Positions 17,167 to 26,190 of a stretch of DNA of 64,000 nt are shown here, in pieces. Each line of letters begins with the position of its first letter. Within the stretch, counting starts at the first letter, position 1. Under the pieces are notes generated by a model. It did no database searches. It was given only the letters and a program-made list of their open reading frames with translations, and was not told the DNA's origin. The position numbers and the translations under genes were made by a program. Source of the stretch: an uncultured Lachnospiraceae bacterium (GTDB lineage: Bacteria; Bacillota; Clostridia; Lachnospirales; Lachnospiraceae); assembly GCA_910584205.1 (NCBI GenBank), contig CAJUAA010000016.1:14842-78841 (forward strand). The letters run 5' to 3'.

Positions 17167-17208
17167 AACCCTGCCCCGCTGCCGGTATCTGGCAGCGGGG
17201 CAGGGTTC
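17167..17208. terminator. Intrinsic terminator after spoVAE
   Basis: ACCCTGCCCCGCTGCC and GGCAGCGGGGCAGGGT form a perfect 16-bp stem with a 7-base loop. The flanking T run is short. Orientation fits the rightward spoVAE-like gene, and it may also stop leftward queT. Confidence 0.8.
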
Positions 17209-17284
17209 TGTTCCATTATAGGAAAGCTCGCTGATGCCCGCGCAGGTCATCAACTTCCGCTTCGCTCCAGTTGGTGACATTATG

Positions 17285-17773
17285 TCATGCGTTGACTGTG
17301 GGAAAGATCCGCCGATACCGCGTCAGCGCGCTCAGCAGTACATTTCCCAGCACACCGACGGCGATCACCTCGCCGATCCCCACCGTCAGCATCAGGAACG
17401 GAATCGGAAGCGGCACCCCGTATCCGTACCGCAGGACATACGGCACGATCAGCGTATTGGAGATGATCGGCGGAAGCAGTACGAGAAACCGGTTGAAGCG
17501 CAGACGGTACGAACCGATGGCTCCGATCAGAGTCGCCGCGCTTCCAAGCACCACATCCAGCAGGATGGAGCCGCCCATCAGGTTGGCGATGAGGCATCCG
17601 ACAAACAGCCCCGGTATGGCTGCCGGCGTGAAAAAGGGCAGGATCACCAGCGCTTCCGCCACGCGCACCTGGATTTCCCCGTAGCTGATGGGGGCAAATA
17701 CGGCGCAGAGCACCACGTAAACCGCAGCGATCATGGCCGCCTGTGTGAGAAACGTTACCTTGTTTTCTTTCAT
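17285..17773 (-). CDS. queT: QueT family queuosine-precursor ECF transporter S component
   Basis: 162-residue membrane protein of the QueT family, the substrate-binding S subunit of an energy-coupling-factor transporter that imports queuosine precursors. Five to six hydrophobic helices span it, starting with FLTQAAMIAAVYVVLCAVFA; the family hallmarks ISYGEIQVRVAEAL and the Gly-rich NLMGGSILLDVVLGSAATL are present. The ATPase and T subunits are encoded elsewhere. Its 5-prime leader carries a preQ1-I-like element, which supports the substrate. Confidence 0.92.
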   Translation of the reverse strand: MKENKVTFLTQAAMIAAVYVVLCAVFAPISYGEIQVRVAEALVILPFFTPAAIPGLFVGCLIANLMGGSILLDVVLGSAATLIGAIGSYRLRFNRFLVLLPPIISNTLIVPYVLRYGYGVPLPIPFLMLTVGIGEVIAVGVLGNVLLSALTRYRRIFPTVNA

Positions 17774-17783
17774 ATTCTGTTTT

Positions 17784-17827
17784 CTCCTTTAGTTTTGTTT
17801 TACGTCAGGAAGGTCTCGAACTGACGT
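17784..17827 (-). promoter_or_regulatory. preQ1-I-type riboswitch in the queT leader
   Basis: On the minus strand, stem ACGTCAG/CTGACGT (17821-17827 with 17802-17808) closes a 12-base loop that starts TTC, and is followed by an A-rich tail AAAACAAAACTAAAGGAG in which the ribosome-binding site is embedded. This matches the small H-type pseudoknot layout of preQ1-I, where preQ1 binding lets the A-rich tail dock and hides the ribosome-binding site. Location upstream of queT supports it. Confidence 0.7.
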
Positions 17828-17873
17828 TGTATTTTTGGAAAACCCTTGATTTTATGGGCTTTTCCGAAACTTT

Positions 17874-17901
17874 ATTATAAAGGAAAAACAGAAAATGTCA
17901 A
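17874..17901 (-). promoter_or_regulatory. Promoter of queT
   Basis: TTGACA (17896-17901) and TATAAT (17874-17879) on the minus strand, 16 bases apart, both consensus. Apart from this promoter and the queT leader, nothing coding was seen between 17774 and 18150. Confidence 0.8.
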
Positions 17902-18150
17902 GCCCTGGATCAACTTTTGACTCAACTCCTTAATTATTTGATAAACTGCACAGTAAATTCATACCATTCCACTTACAGGACAAATTCTGCTTTCTTTTCA
18001 GTTTCAGCCTTTTTACGCCTGCCATTCTGCAATCTGGCGTTTTTTTCAGATATTCTTAAGAATTCTTCGGTTTTTCTGCTATTGTTTTCAAAAATTACAT
18101 ATGCTATCATTAGCAAAGATTCAAGAAAGAAGATTCAGGAGGAAACCATA

Positions 18151-18885
18151 ATGTCAGGTAAGATCAGGACATTTTTAAAGGAATATCCCCATGCGTGGGC
18201 CATTCTGTATTTTGCGGTCTATATTCCGTGGTTCATCTGGCTGGAGAGCCGTGCCAGCCTGCCCTACCATGTGATCCATTTTCCGCTGGACGACTACATT
18301 CCATTTTGTGAATATTTTGTCATTCCGTATTTTCTCTGGTTTGTCTATATTGCGGCCGTCTTCACCTGGCTGTTCTTCAAGGACCGGAACAATTTTTACC
18401 GTTACATCCTGTTCCTGTATACGGGCATGACGCTGTTTCTCGTGGTGTCCACTTTCTACCCCAACGGGCATCTGCTCCGTCCGGCGGAATTTGAGCGAGA
18501 CAACCTGTTTATACGGATGGTATGTTTTTTATACTGGGCGGACACGTCCACCAACATCCTTCCCAGTATCCATGTGTTCAACTCCATCGCCGCCCACGCG
18601 GCGGTCATGCACCATTCACAGCTTGGGCATAACAAATGGACAGTCCGATGTTCACGCCTCCTGTGCGTATCCATCATCCTGTCCACCATGTTTTTAAAAC
18701 AGCATTCCTGTGTGGATGTGATCCTGGGAATCGCCCTTGCCGCCTGCCTAAACCAGATGGTCTATGAGTCCGACTTCCTAGTTAAAGCCCATAACTTTGT
18801 TGGCAAGCTTGTAGGCGATCACCGATACCTTTCGCCCGCCTTTTCCCGGAAGATTCATGGCCCGGCCAAAGATGCCGAAATATAA
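18151..18885 (+). CDS. PAP2-superfamily membrane phosphatase
   Basis: 244-residue integral membrane protein of the PAP2 (type 2 phosphatidic acid phosphatase) family, probably acting on a lipid phosphate or pyrophosphate outside the membrane. Helices are seen at residues 14-32, 55-78, 89-109 and further on. PAP2-type active-site sequences are ILPSIHVFNSIAAH (catalytic His) and SCVDVILGI, with the SxxTxFxxxHxxxD pattern read as STMFLKQHSCVD. The start at 18151 follows CAGGAGG. Its last 108 bases overlap the convergent glycosyltransferase gene. Substrate unknown. Confidence 0.85.
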   Translation: MSGKIRTFLKEYPHAWAILYFAVYIPWFIWLESRASLPYHVIHFPLDDYIPFCEYFVIPYFLWFVYIAAVFTWLFFKDRNNFYRYILFLYTGMTLFLVVSTFYPNGHLLRPAEFERDNLFIRMVCFLYWADTSTNILPSIHVFNSIAAHAAVMHHSQLGHNKWTVRCSRLLCVSIILSTMFLKQHSCVDVILGIALAACLNQMVYESDFLVKAHNFVGKLVGDHRYLSPAFSRKIHGPAKDAEI

Positions 18886-19797
18886 TTTGTAGAAAAGACC
18901 TGCATCCTTTTTCTTGAGGTACTGCCACAGGTCTTTTTTCTTTTGCAGGCTTTCCTCCGTGCCGGAACGGATCAGCATGATGGAGGACACGGTCATCATG
19001 ATGTCCAGATAGCTGATCATGTATTTCCGGAGCTTGGGGTTCTGGATCGCCCTTAAGTCATACTGGTCGATCATGATCTTGTTCACCTTGATCTGCTGAT
19101 CCACCCTTCCGATCATCACCTGCTCGTTGACCGACTGATCCGCCCTTCCGATAAAATAACGATACAGATCCACGTCCATATAGTACAGCGTCTTCACATA
19201 CGGAAGCGGATAATAGACAAAAATGTTGTCCACATAGAACGTATGTTCAGGAAGCTCCAGCCCGCAGTTCTGCAGCATGCGGGTCCGGTAGATGACGGAA
19301 TGCATGAGGATGTACTGCCCAAGGTGGAAATGCTTCACATCGCTCCAGGTGAAGATCTGGTCCTGCGGGAACGCCGTCGTATAGCGGACGGTTTTCTTCC
19401 GCTTCGCCCCCTGTTTTTCATATACATAATTACAGATCATCATATCCACCGGGTCGCCCTCGTGTACCAGTTCCGCCAGCTTCGCCAGCACCTTCTGATA
19501 GCTCTCCGGGTCCACCCAGTCGTCGCTGTCCACCACCTTAAAATAAAGCCCGGTGGCGTTCCGAAGCCCGGTGTTGACCGCCTCTCCGTGCCCGCCGTTC
19601 TCCTGATGGACCGCCTTCACGATCCCCGGATAGTTGGCCTCGTATTCGTCCGCGATCTGCGCCGTCCGATCCTTTGTGGAACCGTCATCCACGATGATGA
19701 TCTCCACCTCCTCGCCTCCCGGGAGCAGGGACTCGATACAGTTTCTCATGTAATCTTCCGAATTGTAGCACGGAATGGCTATTGACAATAATTTCAT
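18778..19797 (-). CDS. Family 2 glycosyltransferase
   Basis: 339-residue GT-A glycosyltransferase that transfers a sugar from a nucleotide donor to a growing glycan at the inner membrane face. The N-terminal SIAIPCYNSEDYM, IIVDDGSTKDRT and the metal-binding VVDSDDWVDPE motifs are clear, and the length is normal for enzymes of cell-surface polysaccharide synthesis. Neighbouring glf supplies UDP-galactofuranose, so a galactofuranose-containing glycan is a reasonable guess. The 3-prime end overlaps the convergent PAP2 gene by 108 bases. Confidence 0.88.
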   Translation of the reverse strand: MKLLSIAIPCYNSEDYMRNCIESLLPGGEEVEIIIVDDGSTKDRTAQIADEYEANYPGIVKAVHQENGGHGEAVNTGLRNATGLYFKVVDSDDWVDPESYQKVLAKLAELVHEGDPVDMMICNYVYEKQGAKRKKTVRYTTAFPQDQIFTWSDVKHFHLGQYILMHSVIYRTRMLQNCGLELPEHTFYVDNIFVYYPLPYVKTLYYMDVDLYRYFIGRADQSVNEQVMIGRVDQQIKVNKIMIDQYDLRAIQNPKLRKYMISYLDIMMTVSSIMLIRSGTEESLQKKKDLWQYLKKKDAGLFYKLYFGIFGRAMNLPGKGGRKVSVIAYKLANKVMGFN

Positions 19798-19849
19798 ATG
19801 ACACCTCTTATCCTGTTCGTACGTATCTCATTCTGCGGTTTTCCGTCCA

Positions 19850-20995
19850 TCATTTCCCTTTGATCCGGTCGGTCAGCTCCAGCGCCTTCATCACCATGGC
19901 GTCGATGTTGTAATACTTATATTCTGCCAGGCGTCCCAGAAGATATACATTGGGCGTTCCGGAAAGCAGCTCTTTGTATCTTTCGTACAGCTTCTGATTT
20001 TCCTCGCAGGCGATGGAATAATAGGGGATCTCTCCCGGGCCGCCTGTATAGGCGAAGGGGTATTCCCTCACGATCGTCGTCCCGGACGCCTTCTGCCCGG
20101 TCAGGTATTTAAACTCCGTAATGCGGGTGAAATCCTCGCTGACCGTATAGTTTACCACGCTGTGCCCCTGATAGTCCTCCTGCTCCAGATATTCAAAATC
20201 GAAGCGCAGCGAACGATAGGGAAGCCTTCCGAACCGGCAGTCAAACAGCTCGTCCAGAGGGCCGGTATAGATCACCTCTCCTGTAAACAGCGCGCCGTCA
20301 AACAGCACCTGCCCTTCGGTAAAGGAAAGCCTCTCCCGGGCGTCCGCGCCGGTCTCCACCGTAATGCCCGGATGGTCCAGCATGGCCTGGAACATGGGCG
20401 TATAGCCCTCCAGCGGCATTCCCTGCCAGGGCTCCTGAAAATACCGGTTATCGTAGGAAACCAGCACCGGCACCCGCCCGGTCACCGCCGGATCGATCTC
20501 CTCCGGCGTCTGTCCCCACTGCTTCATGGTATAATGAAGGAAAATATTCTCATACACATAATCGGCGATCTGCCGGATCTTCGGATCCTCGTGCTCCCGA
20601 AGCTTCAGGATCGGCACTCTCGTGCCCATGCCGAACGCCTGCACCAGCTTCTCCTCCAGAGCGTCCGCCTCCTCCTTCTCATACACCATATGGAGCGTGT
20701 TAAGATTAAAGGGCACCGGGATCAGCGTCCCGTGCACGTTCGCCACCACCTCATGTCCGAATTCGTACCATTTGGTAAAGCGGGACAGATACTCATACGC
20801 CCGCTGCTCCTTTGTATGGAAAATGTGCGGGCCGTACTTATGGAGCAGAATCCCGTGCTCATCCTTCTCATCGTAACAGTTCCCTCCGATATGCTCTCTC
20901 TTCTCCAGCACCAGCACCTTTTTCCCTGCTTCCGCCAGTTCTCTCGCCGCCACACTGCCGGCAACGCCGGCTCCAATGATCACACTGTCAAACAT
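19850..20995 (-). CDS. glf: UDP-galactopyranose mutase
   Basis: 381-residue flavoenzyme converting UDP-galactopyranose to UDP-galactofuranose for surface glycans. It opens with the FAD-binding SVIIGAGVAGSVAARELAE, has the conserved HIGGNCYDE and GPHIFHT segments, and ends with the family LGRLAEYKYYNIDAMV. The start at 20995 is chosen because the protein begins with the Rossmann motif; a longer reading to 21103 would overlap mutY. It overlaps the mutY stop by 8 bases, so the two are translationally coupled. Confidence 0.95.
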   Translation of the reverse strand: MFDSVIIGAGVAGSVAARELAEAGKKVLVLEKREHIGGNCYDEKDEHGILLHKYGPHIFHTKEQRAYEYLSRFTKWYEFGHEVVANVHGTLIPVPFNLNTLHMVYEKEEADALEEKLVQAFGMGTRVPILKLREHEDPKIRQIADYVYENIFLHYTMKQWGQTPEEIDPAVTGRVPVLVSYDNRYFQEPWQGMPLEGYTPMFQAMLDHPGITVETGADARERLSFTEGQVLFDGALFTGEVIYTGPLDELFDCRFGRLPYRSLRFDFEYLEQEDYQGHSVVNYTVSEDFTRITEFKYLTGQKASGTTIVREYPFAYTGGPGEIPYYSIACEENQKLYERYKELLSGTPNVYLLGRLAEYKYYNIDAMVMKALELTDRIKGK

Positions 20996-22082
20996 CTTTC
21001 TGCCTTTCTTCGTATTTTTCCTGTCCCAGTACAATGTCCATATACCCTGCATAGGCCCCGAAAGCCGCCGGGATCGGATAGGTTTCCTCTGTTTCTTTTG
21101 CATCGATGAAGATCAGGCCGTCCCGGTCCATATCCTCCGTCTCCTCCAGGCTCACCGCATAGCCTGTCATCTGCCATTCCACATGGCTGAAGATATGCTT
21201 CGCCCCCGCCAGAGGCAGGATCCGAAGGGGAGCCAGTCCCCAGCGCCGTACCTGGCCGAGCACCTCTTCCTCTCCCAGATGCCCCTCCATGTTCGGCAGT
21301 TCATACAGTCCCGCCAGAAGTCCCTTCGCGGGACGCTTCCGGATGGCGACCCGGTCGCCTTCCCGGAGGATCAGCACCGTCCGCGCTTCCACCCGTCGTT
21401 CCTTCTTCGCCTTTTTTACCGGAATCTCTTCTATGATCCCCTCCGCCTTCGCCCTGCAGCAGAACGCCAGCGGACATTCCCTGCATCTGGCCTTTCCGTT
21501 GGGAACACAGACGATGGCGCCCAGCTCGATCAGCGCCTGGTTAAAGTCGCCGGCTCTGCCCGCCGGGATGATCTCCTTTACTTCCCGCTCCATGGCGGCC
21601 TTGACCGACTGCTTCATAATGTCTTCACGGCTGGCCTTTACGCGGGACAGCACCCGCAGCACATTCCCGTCCACGGCCGGCATCCGGATGCCGAAGGCGA
21701 TGGAGCCGATGGCGCCCGCCGTATAATGCCCGATCCCCGGAAGGGACAGCAGGCGGTCGTAGTCCCCGGGAAATGCGCCCCCGTACTCCGACATGATCAC
21801 CCGGGCGGCCTTCTGCATGTTCCGCACCCGGTTGTAATATCCAAGTCCTTCCCACAGCTTCAAAAGCCGGTCCTCGGGACATTCCGAAAGCGTCTTTACA
21901 TCCGGAAGCGCTTTTACAAACCGTTCAAAAAACGGCTTCACCGCCTCCACCCTCGTCTGCTGCAGCATGATCTCCGACACCCACACCCGATAGGGACTGT
22001 GGTCTTCCCGCCAGGGAAGCACACGGGCATGTCCATCATACCATGAAAGCAGCGGTTTTACAATCATTTCCAGCTCCGCCAT
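20988..22082 (-). CDS. mutY: A/G-specific adenine glycosylase MutY
   Basis: 364-residue base-excision repair enzyme that removes adenine mispaired with 8-oxoguanine. Visible are EIMLQQTRVE (catalytic Glu), the helix-hairpin-helix LPGIGHYTAGAI, VDGNVLRVLSR with the catalytic Asp, and the [4Fe-4S] set CVPNGKARCRECPLAFCC. The C-terminal MutT-like domain for 8-oxoG recognition begins near residue 235. It directly follows sfsA and overlaps glf. Confidence 0.95.
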   Translation of the reverse strand: MAELEMIVKPLLSWYDGHARVLPWREDHSPYRVWVSEIMLQQTRVEAVKPFFERFVKALPDVKTLSECPEDRLLKLWEGLGYYNRVRNMQKAARVIMSEYGGAFPGDYDRLLSLPGIGHYTAGAIGSIAFGIRMPAVDGNVLRVLSRVKASREDIMKQSVKAAMEREVKEIIPAGRAGDFNQALIELGAIVCVPNGKARCRECPLAFCCRAKAEGIIEEIPVKKAKKERRVEARTVLILREGDRVAIRKRPAKGLLAGLYELPNMEGHLGEEEVLGQVRRWGLAPLRILPLAGAKHIFSHVEWQMTGYAVSLEETEDMDRDGLIFIDAKETEETYPIPAAFGAYAGYMDIVLGQEKYEERQKDV

Positions 22083-22763
22083 CTACAGCCGCACCTCCAC
22101 TTCCCTGTCCGCCCGGATGGACGCGGGCGTTACCACGCAGTCCGCCGCCAGCACCTGCACGCCCGCCTTCTCCGCCCTTCTGAGCGCTTCCCCGAAAGCG
22201 GCGTGGGTGCGGTCGTTGGGCTCCAGATAACGGGCTCCCTTCATCTGTATGATAAACAGGATCACCGCCTCGTATCCGTCGTTTTTACAGGCGATCAGTT
22301 CTTCTACATGCTTCACGCCCCGCTCCGTGGGCGCGTCCGGAAACCGGACGATCCCGTCTTCCTCCAGAGTCACGCCCTTGACCTCCACATACATCCTTCG
22401 GGAACCTTTTTCCAGATACAAGTCAAATCTGGAAGTTCCGTAACGCACCTCCCGGCGGATCACCGTCGGCCCGTCCAGAAGATGGCCGGCCCTGATCCAC
22501 TCCTCCGCCACCTGATTGGGGATCTGGGAATCCATGTTGATGACGCGTCCGTTTTTCTCCACGGCGATCAGGTCCAGCGCCGTCTTCCGGTGCGCGCTTT
22601 CGTTCCGCTGGACCCAGATCCGCGCGTCCGGCACCAGAAGTTCCCTGCACCGCCCCGTATTTTTCACATGGCAGACTTCCCCGCCCCGCTCTGTCACCAC
22701 CTGCGCCAGAAACCGGTTGGGCCGGGACCGGAAGACTGCTTCTTCGATTCTTTCGTACAACAT
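22083..22763 (-). CDS. sfsA: SfsA family DNA-binding/nuclease-like protein
   Basis: 226-residue SfsA protein. The family was named for sugar fermentation stimulation in Escherichia coli and has an OB-fold plus a PD-(D/E)XK-like domain; its real role remains unclear. Signatures are CHVKNTGRCRELLVPDARIWV, the acidic FDLYLEKGSRRMYVEVKGVTL with the nuclease-like D and E-x-K, and DAPTERGVKHVEEL. Length is typical. It is the first gene of the sfsA-mutY-glf run. Confidence 0.93.
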   Translation of the reverse strand: MLYERIEEAVFRSRPNRFLAQVVTERGGEVCHVKNTGRCRELLVPDARIWVQRNESAHRKTALDLIAVEKNGRVINMDSQIPNQVAEEWIRAGHLLDGPTVIRREVRYGTSRFDLYLEKGSRRMYVEVKGVTLEEDGIVRFPDAPTERGVKHVEELIACKNDGYEAVILFIIQMKGARYLEPNDRTHAAFGEALRRAEKAGVQVLAADCVVTPASIRADREVEVRL

Positions 22764-22881
22764 AGTCTATAGTATAACATATTTTCCTGTTTTATCACAA
22801 CACCTTGATTTTTCCACGGTTTTCCCATACAATAGGATTTATTTGAGAAAGAAATTCATTCGGAAAGGAATTCGGTCTATT

Positions 22882-23520
22882 ATGAAACCTGACAGCATCA
22901 TTCTGGATATCGACGGCACACTCTGGAACTCCACTCCCATCGTGGCGGAGGCATGGAACAAAGCGCTGGAGGCGGACCCGTCCATCGCGTTCCGCTTCAC
23001 TCCCCAGGGACTGACAAAGCTCTTCGGACATCCCATGAGCGAGATCGCGGACCTGTCGTTTCCGTTTCTGCCGGAAAAGGAGCGCTACGCGCTTATGGAT
23101 ACCTGCTGCGAGCTGGAACACGACTATCTGTACGCTTCTACGCAGAACCTGCTCTATCCCGGCGTGGCGGACACCATCCGGAAGCTCTCCAAAACCTGTC
23201 CGCTCTTTATCGTCAGCAACTGCCAGTCCGGATACATCGAACTGTTCCTGGAGAAAACCGGCCTGGGCGGCTGCATCACGGACTTTGAGTGCCCGGGCGG
23301 CACCGGCATGGGCAAGGGTCCGAACATCCGCCTGGTCATGGAGCGGAACCATCTGAAATCCCCCGTCTATGTGGGCGACATCGAGGGCGACCGCGCCGCC
23401 TCAAAGGAAGCGGGTATTCCCTTCTGCCACGCCGCCTACGGCTTTGGGGCGGTCACGGACCCGGACTATGTCATCCGGCAGTTTTCTGACCTGCTGACGC
23501 TTTTTACATATTCCGCTTAA
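22882..23520 (+). CDS. HAD-superfamily hydrolase (phosphatase)
   Basis: 212-residue haloacid dehalogenase-type phosphatase. Motif I ILDIDGTLWNS carries the nucleophilic Asp near residue 8, motif II is FIVSNCQSG, motif III is the Lys near GMGKGPN and motif IV is VYVGDIEGD. A helical cap lies between motifs I and II, as in the phosphoglycolate phosphatase-like subgroup. Substrate cannot be predicted. The start at 22882 follows GGAAAGGAA. The 3-prime end overlaps the convergent amidohydrolase gene by 4 bases. Confidence 0.88.
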   Translation: MKPDSIILDIDGTLWNSTPIVAEAWNKALEADPSIAFRFTPQGLTKLFGHPMSEIADLSFPFLPEKERYALMDTCCELEHDYLYASTQNLLYPGVADTIRKLSKTCPLFIVSNCQSGYIELFLEKTGLGGCITDFECPGGTGMGKGPNIRLVMERNHLKSPVYVGDIEGDRAASKEAGIPFCHAAYGFGAVTDPDYVIRQFSDLLTLFTYSA

Positions 23521-24374
23521 TTCCGCCGAAACACTCTGCGGATCTGCCCTTCTGCCTGAAGCAGCATCGAATCCGACACGCCGGCGCGTTTCACATATGC
23601 ATATTCATCCCCTGTTCCCGTTCCGTGGGGAACCAGATAGGCTCCGGCATCGCTTCCAAGCCCGATACAGGCATGAAGGGATGCCGCTTTTTTTACCCGC
23701 ACTGTCTGCATCTCCAGATTTTTCCGCACCTCTTCGTCAGGAAACCGTCCGCATCCGAGCAGGTTTCCCACCGGGGCAAAGGTAGGTATCCACGGAATCT
23801 GCCGCTCCGCCAGAAGGTGCAACGTCTCATCCTCCATAAAAAATCCGTGCTCCAGGCTGTCCACGCCGGCCTCCAGCGTCTCATAACAGGTCCGGTCCCC
23901 ATTGCAGTGGGCCATGACCGCCATGCCCTCCTCATGGGCCATGTGGATCATCCGGCGGATCTCTTCTCCTGAAAGCCCTTCCTCGGTCAGCGTGCCCGCA
24001 TGAGCGAAATCCAGCAACCCGCTGACCATGATTTTGATGAAATCCGCTCCTTCTTCCACGGCTTTTCTCACCAGTCCCCGGTATTCTTCCCAGGTTTCAA
24101 AAGGATAACCGACGATCCCGCCGTAATGTCCCCTTTTGTGTATGGCAAACAGGGGCGTCCGATACTCAATCCCGTATTCCGGCGCCAGCTTCTTCGCAAA
24201 CGCCGACACCCCCCTTGCGTCCCCACCGTCTCTCACAAAGCGGATTCCCGCCTTCCGGCACGCTTCCAGATGCCCGCGCACCGCCTCTTCACATACCTTT
24301 TCCTTATGCAGCGCCACAGCCGCCTTATAATTGACGCCGTCCATAATCATATGGGCATGGCACTCACCCAGCAT
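23517..24374 (-). CDS. Metal-dependent amidohydrolase
   Basis: About 285-residue TIM-barrel amidohydrolase, related to imidazolonepropionase and Xaa-Pro dipeptidase-type enzymes. Metal-site elements in order: GECHAHMIM (H-x-H) at the N-terminus, the likely bridging Lys in GADFIKIMVSG, MAHCNGD (His), DSLEHGFFM (His) and LGSDAGAY (Asp). It lacks the usual N-terminal beta-sandwich half, so it is shorter than most relatives (about 400). The ATG at 24374 is preferred over a GTG at 24383 because AGGTGAT fits as its ribosome-binding site. Confidence 0.82.
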   Translation of the reverse strand: MLGECHAHMIMDGVNYKAAVALHKEKVCEEAVRGHLEACRKAGIRFVRDGGDARGVSAFAKKLAPEYGIEYRTPLFAIHKRGHYGGIVGYPFETWEEYRGLVRKAVEEGADFIKIMVSGLLDFAHAGTLTEEGLSGEEIRRMIHMAHEEGMAVMAHCNGDRTCYETLEAGVDSLEHGFFMEDETLHLLAERQIPWIPTFAPVGNLLGCGRFPDEEVRKNLEMQTVRVKKAASLHACIGLGSDAGAYLVPHGTGTGDEYAYVKRAGVSDSMLLQAEGQIRRVFRRN

Positions 24375-24464
24375 GTTTATCACCTCGTATCCTGTCTGTG
24401 GGAGCCGGCAGCGCCGCGCCCGCTCCTGCCTGTCAGTTTACCACCTTTTCGGCAAAAAGTAAAA

Positions 24465-25673
24465 TCACGGATACATGGAATAATCCGCCGTCCGTTCGTA
24501 GGCCTCCGCCGCAGGGTCCTTCATAAGGTAGACCCGCCTCCACTCCTTCGTCTCATTGTTCCTCACCGCCTCCGACTGGTTCCGATAGAGGAAATTCGTG
24601 ATCTGATAGCAGTCGATCCAGATCTCGTTGTTTCCGTCCTTCTGGGACTCGTCGAAGATGAGCTGCATGCCGAAGTGCAGATGAGTTTCGTCGATGTTAT
24701 TCGTATCCTCGGTAGTGCTGTAGCCCGTATGCCCCATATAGCCGATCACATCTCCCGCCAGCACCACGGAACCCTCCTTCAGCTCCGGCTGATAGGGAAA
24801 GCCCTGACGCAGATGGGCGTAATAATAGTATCTTTTTTTATCGAAGCTGCGGACCCCGATCCGCCATCCTCCGTACTGATTCCAGCCCAGCGCCTCCACA
24901 TAACCGGATTCGACGCAGACCACGGGCGTACCGATCTGGCCAAGCATGTCATGTCCCAGATGGTTCCGTTTGTATCCATAGCTTCTCGAAGCCCCGAAAT
25001 CGTCATAATCGCTGTAGGGAAACCCTTTGGCGATGGGACTGAACGCCTTCAGGCCGTATCGCTTCTCCCAGGTTTTCCGGCCGTCCCCGTCCGCCGCGGG
25101 CACCTCGATTTCATATTCTCCCACCATGCCTCCCAGGACCGCCGCATACGCTTCCTGATAATAGGCAAAGTATTCCAGATCCTTTACGATCTTCTCCAGC
25201 TTCTCCCCCTTCGCGATCTTTTCCTTCAGCTGGTCCATATACTGGCAGACCGTCCGGTCGTTGTCGAAGCTGCCGCCTGTATGCGCCGCCGTGTAAGCCA
25301 GCAGGTCGATCCAGCTGATATGCTGGTCGGTCCCATACGAATCCCTGTCATACTCATATGCTTCCGTCATGGCAAATTTGGACACGCCGAAATCCACCCA
25401 CCGGATGAAATCCTTTTTTTCTGTATTTTCTTTTTCTGTATTTTCCTTTTCGGAATTCTCTTTTTCTTCCTCCTGGTCCGGCCCTTCCGTTTCCGAAGCC
25501 TCTTTCCGCTCCGTCTCCCCGTCCTTCGGGCCCCTTTCTTCCTGCTCTGCTTCCCGGGCCTCCTGCACGCCTGCCGACAGCGCATCCTCCACTTTTCTCT
25601 TTTCCTCCGACCAATAGGACACGCCCGCAAAGATGAGCAGAATCAGAACATTTACAAACAGTATCCGTTTCAA
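24465..25673 (-). CDS. M23 (LytM-type) peptidase, membrane anchored
   Basis: 402 residues. Residues 4-20 form one membrane anchor (ILFVNVLILLIFAGVSY), followed by an acidic Glu/Lys-rich low-complexity spacer to about residue 85, a helical domain, and the C-terminal M23 endopeptidase. Zinc ligands are in HLGHDM (H-x3-D) and HLHF (H-x-H), with YYYAHL between. It should cut peptidoglycan cross-bridges outside the cell. The domain layout recalls clostridial cell-wall or spore-germination hydrolases. Single-gene unit. Confidence 0.88.
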   Translation of the reverse strand: MKRILFVNVLILLIFAGVSYWSEEKRKVEDALSAGVQEAREAEQEERGPKDGETERKEASETEGPDQEEEKENSEKENTEKENTEKKDFIRWVDFGVSKFAMTEAYEYDRDSYGTDQHISWIDLLAYTAAHTGGSFDNDRTVCQYMDQLKEKIAKGEKLEKIVKDLEYFAYYQEAYAAVLGGMVGEYEIEVPAADGDGRKTWEKRYGLKAFSPIAKGFPYSDYDDFGASRSYGYKRNHLGHDMLGQIGTPVVCVESGYVEALGWNQYGGWRIGVRSFDKKRYYYYAHLRQGFPYQPELKEGSVVLAGDVIGYMGHTGYSTTEDTNNIDETHLHFGMQLIFDESQKDGNNEIWIDCYQITNFLYRNQSEAVRNNETKEWRRVYLMKDPAAEAYERTADYSMYP

Positions 25674-25770
25674 AGTATTTCCTGTCCTTTTCCCGTTATT
25701 ATCCAGTCTATGTCCCGGATTTTCATTTCATGACCGTCGATTTTTCTCTTGCTTTGTCAGTCGATTTTAT

Positions 25771-25799
25771 TTGACACGCTTCTCAATCTATGATAGGCT
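25771..25799 (+). promoter_or_regulatory. Putative cold-shock gene promoter
   Basis: TTGACA at 25771-25776 with a weaker -10 (TAGGCT) 17 bases on. It would give a short leader with a TGCATGCAT palindrome and a GAAGGAGG ribosome-binding site. Confidence 0.45.
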
Positions 25800-25845
25800 T
25801 AGTCCATGCACTATTATGCATGCATAGATAGAAGGAGGTACCGGA

Positions 25846-26046
25846 ATGAACAAAGGTACAGTGAAATGGTTCAACAACCAGAAAGGATATGGTTTCATCT
25901 CTGATGAAGATGGCAACGACGTATTTGTCCATTATTCAGGGCTGAACATGGACGGCTTCAAGTCCCTTGAGGAAGGCCAGGCTGTTGAATTCGAAGTTGT
26001 TAACGGTGCAAAAGGGCCGCAGGCTACCAATGTCACCAAGCTTTAA
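25846..26046 (+). CDS. Cold-shock domain protein
   Basis: 66-residue CspA-family single-strand nucleic-acid-binding protein acting as an RNA chaperone. GTVKWFNNQKGYGFI holds RNP1 and VFVHYS holds RNP2; the length is exactly that of the family. Whether it is cold-induced cannot be judged. GGAGG precedes the ATG. Confidence 0.96.
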   Translation: MNKGTVKWFNNQKGYGFISDEDGNDVFVHYSGLNMDGFKSLEEGQAVEFEVVNGAKGPQATNVTKL

Positions 26047-26154
26047 TCCTTTTTTAAACATTTACAGATTCTTATGATATTAAAATAGATATGAGTCCCA
26101 CAACTTCTTAGATATTTTATGAACCAGGAATTATGTGAAATGCTGAAATGGAAG

Positions 26155-26190
26155 AGTAAAAGGGAGACGCGCAGGCGTCTCCCTTTTACT
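26155..26190. terminator. Intrinsic terminator, probably bidirectional
   Basis: AGTAAAAGGGAGACGC and GCGTCTCCCTTTTACT pair perfectly (16 bp) around a 4-base loop. It overlaps the stop codon of the amidase gene and faces the cold-shock gene from the other side. Confidence 0.85.
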
